A DNA stretch of 62,090 nucleotides from Calditrichia bacterium (GTDB lineage: Bacteria > Calditrichota > Calditrichia > RBG-13-44-9 > J075): contig JANQQU010000001.1 in NCBI GenBank assembly GCA_028284905.1, positions 1 through 62,090 on the forward strand, written 5' to 3'. Made by a program: the position numbers and the translations under genes. Under the pieces are notes generated by a model that was given only the letters and a program-made list of their open reading frames with translations, ran no database searches and was not told the DNA's origin. Of the stretch, positions 25,388-33,414 are shown piece after piece; within the stretch, counting starts at the first letter, position 1; the number at the start of each line of letters is the position of its first letter.

Positions 25388-25608
25388 CAGTATTGCAGCA
25401 GTGCCATTCCTGATCTTCTAATCTTGCGCTTATGTAAACGAATAATGATCTGTTTACTTCGGCGATCCCATCAAAATACTGATCTCAAATAAAAAATTTT
25501 ATAGCAGCCGGATGTGGTAAATCCATCCGGTTGAATTTCCAAATTTCCATTGAATGTTTTTAACGAATACGTTAATATCAGTTCAACAAACCGTATCGGA
25601 GGTTTATC

Positions 25609-26139
25609 ATGAAGAACATCGAAGTCAAATATGCCATTAATAATCCGGAATTAATCGCCCAGCGATTAACGTCCACCCCACAGGTGCAGGTGGAGTTTCG
25701 GCATTATCAAAAAGATATCTATTTCGATGTACCCGAAGGTCGTATGAAGATTCGCCTGGAAGAGCGCAAGCAACCTTGCTTGATTCGCTATTATCGCCCG
25801 GACCAGGCTACCGCCCGCATCAGTGACTATACTCTGAATTTTTTAGATGATTTTTCCGCTTCTTATGAAGACCTGAAAATGATCTATGGTGTCTTGGTCG
25901 AGGTTGAAAAAATTCGCGAACTGCATTTATACAAGAATGTTCGTATTCATCTGGACAATGTAACTGATTTGGGTTGGTTTCTGGAATTTGAATCGGTTAT
26001 TTCGGAAGAATATGATTATGATACCTCCCGGAAAAACTTGCAGGAAATTCAAATGATTTTGGGAGATCTCCTCGGAGAGGTTCAACCATCCGGTTATATG
26101 AATTTGTTGCTGGAAAAGGAATTAGTGCCGGTATTTTAA
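25609..26139 (+). CDS. CYTH-like domain protein
   Basis: The 176-residue protein starts MKNIEVKYAINN, close to the CYTH superfamily ExExK motif (EIEIK in most members; here NIEVK, with the first acidic residue replaced). It continues with alternating charged strands (GRMKIRLEERKQPCLIRYYR; LVEVEKIRE; VRIHLDNVTDLGWFLEFES), including the typical HLD..LG.FLE.E track of class IV adenylate cyclases and thiamine-triphosphatase-like enzymes. Such enzymes act on triphosphates through a beta-barrel tunnel. GGAGG lies 6 nt before the ATG. The substrate is unknown. rdgB follows about 59 nt later and may be co-transcribed. Confidence 0.82.
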   Translation: MKNIEVKYAINNPELIAQRLTSTPQVQVEFRHYQKDIYFDVPEGRMKIRLEERKQPCLIRYYRPDQATARISDYTLNFLDDFSASYEDLKMIYGVLVEVEKIRELHLYKNVRIHLDNVTDLGWFLEFESVISEEYDYDTSRKNLQEIQMILGDLLGEVQPSGYMNLLLEKELVPVF

Positions 26140-26153
26140 TGCAGATAAAATTG

Positions 26154-26179
26154 GCCGCATGGGCGGAAGCACATGCGGC
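26154..26179 (+). promoter_or_regulatory. Hairpin between the CYTH gene and rdgB
   Basis: An 8-bp stem, GCCGCATG / CATGCGGC, with a 10-nt loop, lies between the CYTH stop (26139) and the rdgB ribosome site. It is not followed by a T-tract, so an attenuator or mRNA-stability role is as likely as termination. The ATG at 26159 sits inside the stem. Confidence 0.5.
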
Positions 26180-26197
26180 TGTTTGAAAGGAGTGGGT

Positions 26198-26794
26198 ATT
26201 ATCGAAACGGTCGTTCTGGCTTCCCGCAATGAAAATAAGCTGCGGGAAATTGCACGGATAATGAAAGATGCACCGGTGAAAATGATCTCCCTGATGGATT
26301 ACCCGGAGATACCCGAAATAGAAGAAACCGGCACAACTTTCGCAGAAAACGCTTTAATAAAAGCTCGCACTGTTTTTCAGCATACCGGTTATTGGACTTT
26401 ATCGGACGATTCCGGTCTGGAAGTTGACGCGTTGAATGGTGCACCTGGCGTTTATTCCGCTCGTTATTCCGGGGAAGCAAAGGACAATGCGGCAAATAAC
26501 AGTAAGCTGCTTGCCGCCCTGGAAAACACACCGGTAGATGAGCGCGGCGCACAATTTCGCTGTGTGGTGGCGATTGTCGGTCCGGATTATGAGAAAGTTG
26601 TGGAAGGGATTATTCGCGGCAAGATTGGGCGAGAACTACGCGGCAGCGGTGGATTCGGCTATGATCCACTATTTTTCCCCGATGGCTATCATGAAACATT
26701 TGCAGAATTGGATAGCGATTTTAAGAATGAAATCAGCCATCGTGCCATTGCATTTAAACACGCCAGCGAAGTGCTTTTGGAAATATTGAAATAA
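26198..26794 (+). CDS. rdgB: Non-canonical purine NTP pyrophosphatase (RdgB/HAM1 family)
   Basis: It hydrolyses dITP, XTP and related non-canonical triphosphates to monophosphates, cleaning the nucleotide pool. Motifs: VVLASRNENKLREI near the N-terminus, ETGTTFAENALIKA, SDDSGLEVDAL, and GFGYDPLFF, then SHRAIAF. The usual N-terminus is a Met two to four residues before VVLA. Here the AAAGGAG site at 26186-26192 is 5 nt before an ATT (26198) and 8 nt before an ATC; no ATG or TTG is well placed (ATG 26159 and TTG 26183 lack a ribosome site, GTG 26192 overlaps it). I list ATT 26198 as the best start, which would be non-canonical. Function is certain, start is not. Confidence 0.9.
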   Translation: MIETVVLASRNENKLREIARIMKDAPVKMISLMDYPEIPEIEETGTTFAENALIKARTVFQHTGYWTLSDDSGLEVDALNGAPGVYSARYSGEAKDNAANNSKLLAALENTPVDERGAQFRCVVAIVGPDYEKVVEGIIRGKIGRELRGSGGFGYDPLFFPDGYHETFAELDSDFKNEISHRAIAFKHASEVLLEILK

Positions 26795-26800
26795 TCTCGA

Positions 26801-27034
26801 TGACAGTTATCAGTGAACAGTGAACAGTTATCAGTTTACAGTTATCAGTGAACAGTTCTCAGTTATCATCTTGCATTAGGCATTTAAAAGCTATTGGTTC
26901 TTTTGATGATATTGTAAGAAAAAGTATAATGATTGTTATTTCTTGAATATATTCTGTAACCTAATCTTTGTTAATGCCTATTGATAATTGTCAACTGTTC
27001 AGTGATTACTGTTCACTGATAACTGATAACTGTA
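26801..27034. repeat. Inverted AACAGTTATCAGTG-type repeat pair flanking an AT-rich core
   Basis: The left block (26801-26868) is a tandem of CAGTTATCAGTGAACAG-like units and the right block (26987-27033) is their inverted complement. The 118-nt core between them contains no ORF. The element ends 13 nt before the aminotransferase start. It looks like a non-autonomous palindromic repeat element. Confidence 0.75.
26903..26930 (+). promoter_or_regulatory. Putative promoter inside the repeat core
   Basis: TTGATG (26903-26908), a 16-nt spacer, then TATAAT (26925-26930), 116 nt before the aminotransferase start. This is a sequence match only. Confidence 0.4.
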
Positions 27035-27046
27035 TTCGAGGTTGAA

Positions 27047-28222
27047 ATGCCAAAATTTCCCGAGTTTGCTGATCGCCTGGGCCAACTGAGGGGCTCTGTC
27101 TTTGAGAAATTCCTCCCGAAAATGCGTGAAAAAGGTGATGCGCTGGTAAAGCTGCATATCGGCGATTCTTATTTACCACCCCCCTACGAATTACCAATCC
27201 ATTCTCAATTTTTGTCCGAACATCCATTCTTTAATCGATACTGCAATACCATGGGTGTGCAGGAACTGCGGGAAGTCCTAGCGGACAAGGTCAGTCAGGA
27301 TAATCAGATTCCCGTCGATCGCGACGATGTTATGATGACCTGCGGCGCTTCCAACGCACTAAACGTCTCGATGCTCAGCCTGGTTAACCCCGGGGAAGAA
27401 GTACTGGTGCTAACGCCTTGCTGGCCGTTCTTCCCCGGCATGGTTAAGGTTGCCGGTGGTAAAGTGGTGGAAGCACCGGTTTACATGGAATTATATGACA
27501 ACCCTGAGCTGGATCTCAGCGCTTACCTGGAAAAATTTATAACCAATAAAACCGTGCTGCTTTATCTCAACACTCCCAATAATCCCAGTGGGAAAGTTTT
27601 ACGGGAAGATCATCTGGCAGCTGTCTGCGATGTGGTTCAGCGGCACAACCTCTGGCTGGTTTCCGATGAGGCCTATGACGGGATGACCTTCGGAGAAAAT
27701 AAACATATTTCCATCGCCCGCATGCCCGGTATGTTTGAAAGAACGCTCTCGATTTTTACTTTCTCGAAAGTGTATATGTTTGCCGGTTTACGGCTGGGGT
27801 ATATCGCTGCGCCAAATGCTATTTTGAAGCATTTAAACAAGATGCTGGTTCATCAGCTTTATAGCCCTTCTACACTGGCGCAGCAAATGATGGTTGCACC
27901 AGTAAAGACCCGGGAAGACTGGCATCGGGATTTTGTTCAGCACTGCTATTCCCTGCGGGATATATTTACCCAGGAGCTGCAGGCGCCTTATCATCATCCC
28001 GAGGGGGCGTATTACTTGTTCTTCTCGGTAAAGGATTTGTTGCAAGGTCGCGACTACTGGGCATTAATCGACGAATGCCTGGAAATTGGCGTATCGATTG
28101 CGCCGGGGAATGATTTTGGAAAGGGATTTGAAGATTATATCCGGATATGTTTTGCCGGAGAGCCGCCGGAGCGCCTGGAGATAGCGGTTAAGCGATTGAA
28201 TGATGTGCTGTTGGGAATGTAG
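27047..28222 (+). CDS. PLP-dependent aminotransferase, fold type I
   Basis: The 391-residue protein carries all class I/II motifs: the AGANRALN-like CGASNALNVSML at 99-110, NTPNNPSG at 175-182, SDEAYDGM with Asp207 and Tyr210, and the PLP lysine Lys241 in FTFSKVYMFAGLRLGYI. It probably moves an amino group between an L-amino acid and 2-oxoglutarate in the cytoplasm. The acceptor specificity cannot be inferred. GAGG lies 7 nt before ATG 27047, just after the CAGTTATCAGTG repeat element, which may supply its promoter. Confidence 0.92.
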   Translation: MPKFPEFADRLGQLRGSVFEKFLPKMREKGDALVKLHIGDSYLPPPYELPIHSQFLSEHPFFNRYCNTMGVQELREVLADKVSQDNQIPVDRDDVMMTCGASNALNVSMLSLVNPGEEVLVLTPCWPFFPGMVKVAGGKVVEAPVYMELYDNPELDLSAYLEKFITNKTVLLYLNTPNNPSGKVLREDHLAAVCDVVQRHNLWLVSDEAYDGMTFGENKHISIARMPGMFERTLSIFTFSKVYMFAGLRLGYIAAPNAILKHLNKMLVHQLYSPSTLAQQMMVAPVKTREDWHRDFVQHCYSLRDIFTQELQAPYHHPEGAYYLFFSVKDLLQGRDYWALIDECLEIGVSIAPGNDFGKGFEDYIRICFAGEPPERLEIAVKRLNDVLLGM

Positions 28223-28240
28223 GGGAGATACGCATGCTAT

Positions 28241-28282
28241 AAAAAAACCAAAGACGAAACGTTGATGCTGTTCCGTCTTTGG
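28241..28282 (-). terminator. Rho-independent terminator for the Spy/CpxP-like gene
   Basis: On the minus strand a 9-bp stem (CCAAAGACG / CGTCTTTGG) is followed by seven T residues. Confidence 0.88.
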
Positions 28283-28341
28283 CGATAGTACCGTTATTTA
28301 GGGTCGGAGGTTATACAACGGTATTTTTTCTTTGATATATC

Positions 28342-29091
28342 TTAGCCACGGGGGCCTTTCGGACCACCGCCACGAAAATGCCCGGGACGATGTCTTTCCC
28401 GCTCGGCTTTCCAGGCATTATAAATTTCCAATTGAGTTTCATCGAGGAGTGCGGTAATCTGCGCATCAAGCTCTTCGAAAAGGGCGCGCATGGTTTCGCG
28501 AAGTGTTTGATGATCGACACCGGAGTTACGTGCATCGAGCATTTGCTGTCCAAAATTACTGATTAAATCTGTAAAAGCGGTTTGCTGATCGGCGGTAAGG
28601 GCGAGTAATTCCGTGTAGTTGGCAACTCGATGGTCTACAATAATCTGCGGGTAAACGCCGTTAGCGAAATCATTTTCAATCTCGGTGACAATCGCCTGCT
28701 GATCGGCGGTTAAAACGGTCTCAAAGATCTCAGCACGCATTGAATCCTTCAGGGCGCGACGCTGTGCGCGAATTTCTTCCCAATTACTGCCATTTCGCCA
28801 ATTGCCATGTAATGCCCGGAAATCATCTTTATAGCCGGCAGCAATTTCGCGAATCTGCTCTCTTTGCTCTTCAGTTAAATCCAACACCTTGAAGTAAATC
28901 GGGCCGGCGCCATCCATCAGGAATGCATGATCATTTGCTAAACCAAGTTCATCGGTTTCTTCGACCAATAGGAAAGCCGGGCCGGTATCCAGTGCTAATT
29001 CATCCGGGGAAAGGCCATCATCAGATTGACAACTGGAAAAAACTGCGAGTAAAAGGGCTGCGAAAAATAGGGATACTAATTTCTTTAACAT
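28342..29091 (-). CDS. Spy/CpxP-like LTxxQ lipoprotein
   Basis: The start is ATG 29091 with a GGAG site six nt upstream; the track-like upstream ATG at 29103 has none. The 249-residue product has a lipobox ending FSSC (Cys21). It carries repeats of the LTxxQ type (LDLTEEQREQIREI; LTADQQAIVTEI; LTADQQTAFTDLI), the hallmark of periplasmic Spy/CpxP proteins that bind misfolded proteins or sense envelope stress. The C-terminus is a glycine/arginine/histidine-rich tail (HRPGHFRGGGPKGPRG). A terminator follows. The related gene 29326-29964 lies upstream on the same strand. Confidence 0.83.
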   Translation of the reverse strand: MLKKLVSLFFAALLLAVFSSCQSDDGLSPDELALDTGPAFLLVEETDELGLANDHAFLMDGAGPIYFKVLDLTEEQREQIREIAAGYKDDFRALHGNWRNGSNWEEIRAQRRALKDSMRAEIFETVLTADQQAIVTEIENDFANGVYPQIIVDHRVANYTELLALTADQQTAFTDLISNFGQQMLDARNSGVDHQTLRETMRALFEELDAQITALLDETQLEIYNAWKAERERHRPGHFRGGGPKGPRG

Positions 29092-29325
29092 AATAGACTC
29101 CATAAAAATTTAGGTCAAATAACTGCGATAATGAATTTATCCTTTGTCTCTGAGGTCTTCGGTGCATAGCATGTAGCTGCTGTGTAACCTCCTGTAGCTT
29201 GCTGCATTGTCAAGATTTTCCGGAAATCTTTTTTGTTGCTTTATAACTGCTCTCTAATACCTTTGACGCCACTTCTTTTTATTTCTTGCAAACTTTTTTC
29301 ATTTTTTTTATGGCTGCAAACAGCG

Positions 29326-29964
29326 TTAGAAACCGCGCCTTCTTCCGCGTTCACCACCGCGACCCCCACGGCCTTCCCGGCCTCTTCTTTCCCGAAGTTG
29401 TTCCTGGTACTCTTTGTAAAGTTTCTGTTGCTCATCGTTTAACAGGGCCATCACTTTTTCATCGGTTTCTTCCCGGTGTTTCCGGAAAGCATCGCGCATT
29501 TTCCGGCGGTCGCCATCGATGTTGTAACGCATCTCTTCCATCTCTTCCCGGGAAGTTGCGAGAATATCAGCAACTTGCTCGGCCTGCGTGTCATCCAGGC
29601 CAACAAAGTCGACCATGCCACGGGTGCGTGGATCCAGGGATGCCCGGAAAGCGACCATATCTTCGAATAACACTTTTTGGTCTTCATTTAGTAAAGCGGC
29701 AATCTGCTTGTTTTTCAGATCATCTCTTTTCTGATTGGCCTCCTGCATGGCTTCGCGGTTATCTTTGTTTGCCTTCCGATCTGCCATTGCCTGCTTTTGA
29801 CTCTCCTGAAGAATTTGTTCGACCTGACTGAGCTGCGCCTCGTCCAGGGTCAGTTTTTCATTCAAACGTTCCAGTTCCCGGGCAACCCGATCTTTCTCAG
29901 CTGCCAGTAGCGGACTGATGGCAATGAAGGTCAGTAAAATGATTATTAATTTTTTTAAGTGCAT
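29326..29964 (-). CDS. Spy/CpxP-like periplasmic protein with Gly/Arg tail
   Basis: The 212-residue protein has a signal peptide (1-21, ending LLAA) with no lipobox cysteine. The body is a long helical array with LTLDEAQLSQVEQIL, ALLNEDQKVLFEDMV and ALLNDEQQKLYKEYQ, a Spy-like pattern. The tail is a 27-residue glycine/arginine-rich segment. GAGGAG lies 6 nt before ATG 29964. With the next gene it forms a likely pair of envelope-stress or chaperone proteins. Binding partners are unknown. Confidence 0.8.
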   Translation of the reverse strand: MHLKKLIIILLTFIAISPLLAAEKDRVARELERLNEKLTLDEAQLSQVEQILQESQKQAMADRKANKDNREAMQEANQKRDDLKNKQIAALLNEDQKVLFEDMVAFRASLDPRTRGMVDFVGLDDTQAEQVADILATSREEMEEMRYNIDGDRRKMRDAFRKHREETDEKVMALLNDEQQKLYKEYQEQLRERRGREGRGGRGGERGRRRGF

Positions 29965-30153
29965 TGTTATCTCCTCTGGTAACTTTTTTACTTTCCTGGT
30001 TAGACGCCCGTGATTTTATTTTCTTGCAAAATAATTTCAAAAATTTAAAATCGTTTTTCGTGAAAATGGTAACAAAGTATTTGCCGGTCTTGTGTATATT
30101 GCTTGCAGTTCAAGGATGAACGTTCTTTTGAAGGGACTCAAAAAAATGCGGTA

Positions 30154-30228
30154 GGGGCTGTAGCTTAGCCGGGAAAGCATCGTGCTGCTTGCAGTACGAA
30201 GACAGAGGTTCGAATCCTTTCGGCTCCA
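30154..30228 (+). tRNA. tRNA-Ala-like gene with enlarged anticodon arm, copy 1
   Basis: Acceptor GGGGCTG/CGGCTCC has the G3-U70 alanine identity pair and A73; D-arm and T-arm (AGAGG/CCTTT, T-loop TTCGAAT) are normal. Positions 8-53 span 48 nt, two more than usual. The anticodon arm can fold as a nearly continuous helix around CTGCTTGCAG, or as a 5-bp stem with a 10-nt loop holding TGC. The 3' end lacks CCA. Confidence 0.75.
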
Positions 30229-30252
30229 CTAAAAATATTTTTGTAACAAGAC

Positions 30253-30330
30253 GGGGCTGTAGCTTAGCCGGGAAAGCATCGCGCTGCTTGCAGAGCGAAG
30301 ACAGAGGTTCGAATCCTTTCGGCTCCACCA
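30253..30330 (+). tRNA. tRNA-Ala-like gene with enlarged anticodon arm, copy 2
   Basis: Same as copy 1 except three anticodon-arm changes (two of which restore a stem pair, T-A to C-G) and an encoded CCA at 30328-30330. It lies 24 nt after copy 1, so both are likely in one transcript ending at the 30356 terminator. Confidence 0.75.
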
Positions 30331-30355
30331 ATCTCCTCTCAATAAAATGATTATT

Positions 30356-30388
30356 ACAGGTGTTTGATTTTCAAACACCTGTTTTTTT
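30356..30388 (+). terminator. Rho-independent terminator after the tandem tRNAs
   Basis: A 12-bp perfect stem (ACAGGTGTTTGA / TCAAACACCTGT) with loop TTT is followed by six T residues. Confidence 0.93.
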
Positions 30389-30395
30389 GTACAGA

Positions 30396-31058
30396 CTACC
30401 TTTTTCTCGCCAGGGTTAATCCATCAGCAATCGGGACCATGCTAATATCCACGCGATCGTCCCCGTGCAATTTCCGATTAAGGCGCCGAATCGCTTCCGT
30501 ATCATCATCGGTAATTGAAGGATCTACGATCTTCCCATCCCAAAGCACATTATCAATGGCAATGAGCCCGCCAGTGCGCAGCAGGCGTAATGCATACTCA
30601 TAATACCCATCGTAATTGGTTTTGTCAGCATCAATAAATGCAAAATCGAAACTATTCTCTTGTCTATCGCTAATTAACTGCTCAAGTGTTTCCAGGGCCG
30701 GGGCAAGACGCAGATCTATTTTATCGGCAACGCCAGCTGTGGCCCAATAGCGGCGGGCAATCGCGGTAAATTCCTCGCTGACGTCGCAGGCGATAATTTC
30801 ACCGTCATCCGGTAAAGCATGGGCGACAGCAAGTGCGCTGTAACCGGTAAAAACACCGACTTCCAGCGTTCTTTTTGCGCCAATGAGTTTGACGAGCATT
30901 GCCATAAATTGTCCCTGCTCCGGGGAAATTTGCATGTTTGCATCGGAGCGCGTTGCAGTTTCCCGGCGTAGATCTGCCATGATCTCGCTTTCCCGCAGAG
31001 AAACATTGAGCAAATATTTATAAACAGTATCAGTGAGATTAAGGGTTTGATTGGACAT
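30396..31058 (-). CDS. Class I SAM-dependent O-methyltransferase
   Basis: The 220-residue product from ATG 31058 (AAGAGG six nt upstream; longer frames run into the inverted repeat element) matches the caffeoyl-CoA O-methyltransferase-like family: SAM-binding LEVGVFTGYS at 65-74, ACDVSEE, then the catalytic-metal region FAFIDADKTNYDGYYEYA and LIAIDNVLWDGKI. Family members methylate catechols or catecholic natural products with a divalent metal. Substrate in this organism is unknown. It is a single-gene unit, transcribed towards the tRNA terminator. Confidence 0.9.
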   Translation of the reverse strand: MSNQTLNLTDTVYKYLLNVSLRESEIMADLRRETATRSDANMQISPEQGQFMAMLVKLIGAKRTLEVGVFTGYSALAVAHALPDDGEIIACDVSEEFTAIARRYWATAGVADKIDLRLAPALETLEQLISDRQENSFDFAFIDADKTNYDGYYEYALRLLRTGGLIAIDNVLWDGKIVDPSITDDDTEAIRRLNRKLHGDDRVDISMVPIADGLTLARKR

Positions 31059-31095
31059 TATAAACCTCTTTGTGTTTTCAGGTGTATGAAAGAAA

Positions 31096-31195
31096 TTAGC
31101 CACGGATGGACACGAATTGACACGGATGCTAAGATTAGTACATTTAAATATAAAAAGGGTATCCGTGTCAATCTGTGTAAATCAGTGGCTCTTAA
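31096..31195. repeat. Inverted CACGGAT-type repeat element
   Basis: TTAGCCACGGATGGACACG (31096-31114) and TGACACGGATGC read against ATCCGTGTCAATCTGTGT (31161-31178) and AGTGGCTCTTAA (31184-31195). The two arms of about 34 nt are inverted around a 31-nt AT-rich core. It sits in the spacer between the O-methyltransferase and add. Confidence 0.78.
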
Positions 31196-31371
31196 TATAC
31201 TGAATTCATTTGATTAGTTTACAGGAGAAATTTTCAGCGACACCTGGAAAACGTGTTGCCAGTATCATGTTGAGAAATATTTTTCCCGGACAACAGCAGC
31301 GAAGAAAAAGCCTTGATAAGTTCGTTCGGAAATTCTATGTTTGATTTCTTCATAAATATAGCGGAGTTAAA

Positions 31372-32418
31372 ATGTCTCTGGAAAAATTTATCCGGGAAAT
31401 ACCAAAGGTGGAATTGCATGTCCATCTGGAAGGTGCGATTCAACCGGAAACCTTGCTGGCACTGGCTAAGCGGAATAACGTAGATTTACCGGCTAGCGAT
31501 CCGGGAGGCTTGCGGCAATGGTATCAATTTACCGATTTCCCGCATTTCGTGGAAATTTACCTGACCCTTTCCCAATGCATTCGCAATGCCGATGATATCG
31601 AATTGATTGCCCGGGAATTCCTGCGCGGCCAGGCGGCGCAGAATATTCTTTATAGCGAGGTTACTTATACTGCCTTCACACATTATCAAAACTATCGGAT
31701 ACCCTTCGGGGAACAGTTGGCAGCATTAAACCGGGCGATTCGCTGGGCGGAAGAAACGCTCGGTGTCAGTATGCGAATGGTGATTGACATCGCCCGGCAG
31801 GTAACACCGGAAGAGGGGATGATTACCGCTGAATGGGCGATTGGAGGCATGAATGACGGTGTCGTTGCCCTCGGGCTGGGTGGACCGGAAGTCGGCAATC
31901 CCCCGGAAAAATTTCAGGCAGCTTTCGAGCGTGCCCGGGCGGCCGGCTTGCCAGCAGTGCCTCATGCGGGAGAAACTGTCGGACCGGAGAGCATTTGGGG
32001 TGCCCTGAAGAATTTACAGGCGCAGCGCATTGGCCATGGCGTTCGCTGCATCGAGGATCCGCAGCTGGTGGAGGTTTTACGGGACGAGCAAATTCCCCTG
32101 GAAGTTTGTCCAACCAGCAATCTTTGCCTGAAGGTCTATCCGGATATGTCCAGCCATCCATTGCCGCAGATGTTGGCGGAAGGATTGAATGTTTCGATTA
32201 ATTCCGACGACCCACCGATGTTTAATACCACGCTTACCGATGAATATCTGCGCACTGCAAGAACATTCGGCTTTGACATTCCGGTGCTGGAAAAACTGGT
32301 GTTTAACGCGGTCGAAGCCGTGTTGTTACCCACTGGCGAAAAGGGCGAACTTTCGAAAAAAATGGCGATTATGTTTACAGAGCTAAAAGATAAGTATCCC
32401 GATGTCGCCGGGATTTAG
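31372..32418 (+). CDS. add: Adenosine deaminase
   Basis: It deaminates adenosine and deoxyadenosine to inosine in purine salvage. Motifs: zinc ligands His16 and His18 in VELHVHLEGAI, VPHAGETVGPESIW containing the third zinc histidine, RIGHGVR, and SDDPPMF with the metal-bound aspartate. The length of 348 residues fits the bacterial family. GGAG lies 5 nt before ATG 31372. The polysaccharide deacetylase starts 42 nt downstream and may share its transcript. Adenine- or aminodeoxyfutalosine-deaminase relatives cannot be fully excluded by eye. Confidence 0.92.
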   Translation: MSLEKFIREIPKVELHVHLEGAIQPETLLALAKRNNVDLPASDPGGLRQWYQFTDFPHFVEIYLTLSQCIRNADDIELIAREFLRGQAAQNILYSEVTYTAFTHYQNYRIPFGEQLAALNRAIRWAEETLGVSMRMVIDIARQVTPEEGMITAEWAIGGMNDGVVALGLGGPEVGNPPEKFQAAFERARAAGLPAVPHAGETVGPESIWGALKNLQAQRIGHGVRCIEDPQLVEVLRDEQIPLEVCPTSNLCLKVYPDMSSHPLPQMLAEGLNVSINSDDPPMFNTTLTDEYLRTARTFGFDIPVLEKLVFNAVEAVLLPTGEKGELSKKMAIMFTELKDKYPDVAGI

Positions 32419-32460
32419 TCTTACAATAACCAACGATCGATGAGAAATTGGAGATATTCA

Positions 32461-33384
32461 ATGAATGTTTACTGGAAGCATTGGCTCTTTATCCTGATAT
32501 ACGCACTTTCGATGATGGGCGTTGCCCAGGAAAATATCCGGCAAATTGCCATCACTATTGATGATTTACCGTTGGTGCGTGGCCGGACGGCAGAACGGAT
32601 GCAGCGGATCACCAAAGGGCTGCTCGATAATCTCCAGCAGCATAAGGCGCCGGCGATCGGTTTTGTGAATGAACGGAAATTGGGAGAACCGGAAGCGCAG
32701 CCAGCGCAACTGGCGCTGCTGCAACAATGGCTCGACGCAGGCATGGACCTCGGGAATCACACCTATTCACATCCGTCATTTTATCGCACGCCGCTGGAAG
32801 AATATCAGGCAGAAGTGCTCCGAGGGGAAAAAGAAACAAAAAAGCTACTGGCGGCTGCTGGAAAAGAGATGCGTTACTTTCGTCATCCATACCTGAATAC
32901 CGGGCCGGAGTTAGCGGTGAAAAGTGCCTTCGAAGCATTCCTTAAAGAACATAGTTATACGATCGCCCCGGTGACCATTGATAACGAGGAATGGATTTAT
33001 GCCCAGGCCTACGACAAAGCGAACGATGATGCGGAACGGCAAAAAGTTGGGGAAGATTACCTGCGATACATGGCGGAGGTCTTTGATTTTTACGAAAAAT
33101 TGTCGCGGGATTTACTGGGATATGAACCGCCGCAAATACTGCTGATTCACGCCAATTCGCTCAATGCGGACTACCTGGGGAAATTATGCGAAATGATGGT
33201 AGAACGCGGCTACCAGTTTGTTTCTCTGGACGCCGCTCTACAGGATAAAGCGTATCAACATGAAGATAATTATGTCGGCCGTAGTGGCATCTCCTGGCTG
33301 CAGCGCTGGCGCATTACCCGGGGGGAAGAATTCCTGCCGGAACCAACTTCCCCGGAATGGCTGAAAACGCTGGCACGATCTTAA
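32461..33384 (+). CDS. Exported polysaccharide deacetylase (NodB-type)
   Basis: Start ATG 32461 has GGAG at 7 nt and gives a signal peptide (MNVYWKHWLFILIYALSMMGVAQ); an upstream ATG at 32440 lacks both. The NodB-homology motifs are ITIDDLPL (first metal aspartate), GNHTYSHPS (HxxxH pair) and FRHPYLN. These enzymes remove acetyl groups from N- or O-acetylated cell-surface sugars, with the substrate here unknown. The product has 307 residues and is predicted to act in the periplasm. A GCCCATTTG-type repeat follows the stop. Confidence 0.9.
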   Translation: MNVYWKHWLFILIYALSMMGVAQENIRQIAITIDDLPLVRGRTAERMQRITKGLLDNLQQHKAPAIGFVNERKLGEPEAQPAQLALLQQWLDAGMDLGNHTYSHPSFYRTPLEEYQAEVLRGEKETKKLLAAAGKEMRYFRHPYLNTGPELAVKSAFEAFLKEHSYTIAPVTIDNEEWIYAQAYDKANDDAERQKVGEDYLRYMAEVFDFYEKLSRDLLGYEPPQILLIHANSLNADYLGKLCEMMVERGYQFVSLDAALQDKAYQHEDNYVGRSGISWLQRWRITRGEEFLPEPTSPEWLKTLARS

Positions 33385-33390
33385 ATAATG

Positions 33391-33414
33391 AGCAAGTTTG
33401 CCCATTTGCCCATT
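33391..33414. repeat. GCCCATTTG-type dispersed repeat, copy 3
   Basis: Two GCCCATT units preceded by GCAAGTTT, squeezed between the stop of the deacetylase and the stop of the convergent AI-2E gene. Confidence 0.65.

Noticed and set aside
25508..25530. CCGGATG/CATCCGG hairpin after the small secreted protein
   Set aside because: It has no T-tract on the plus strand; the T-rich side is on the minus strand, where no gene ends.
30110..30331. Minus-strand frame of 73 codons with repeated EPKGFEPLSS-type residues
   Set aside because: It is the antisense of the two tandem tRNA genes; the internal repeat reflects the tRNA duplication.
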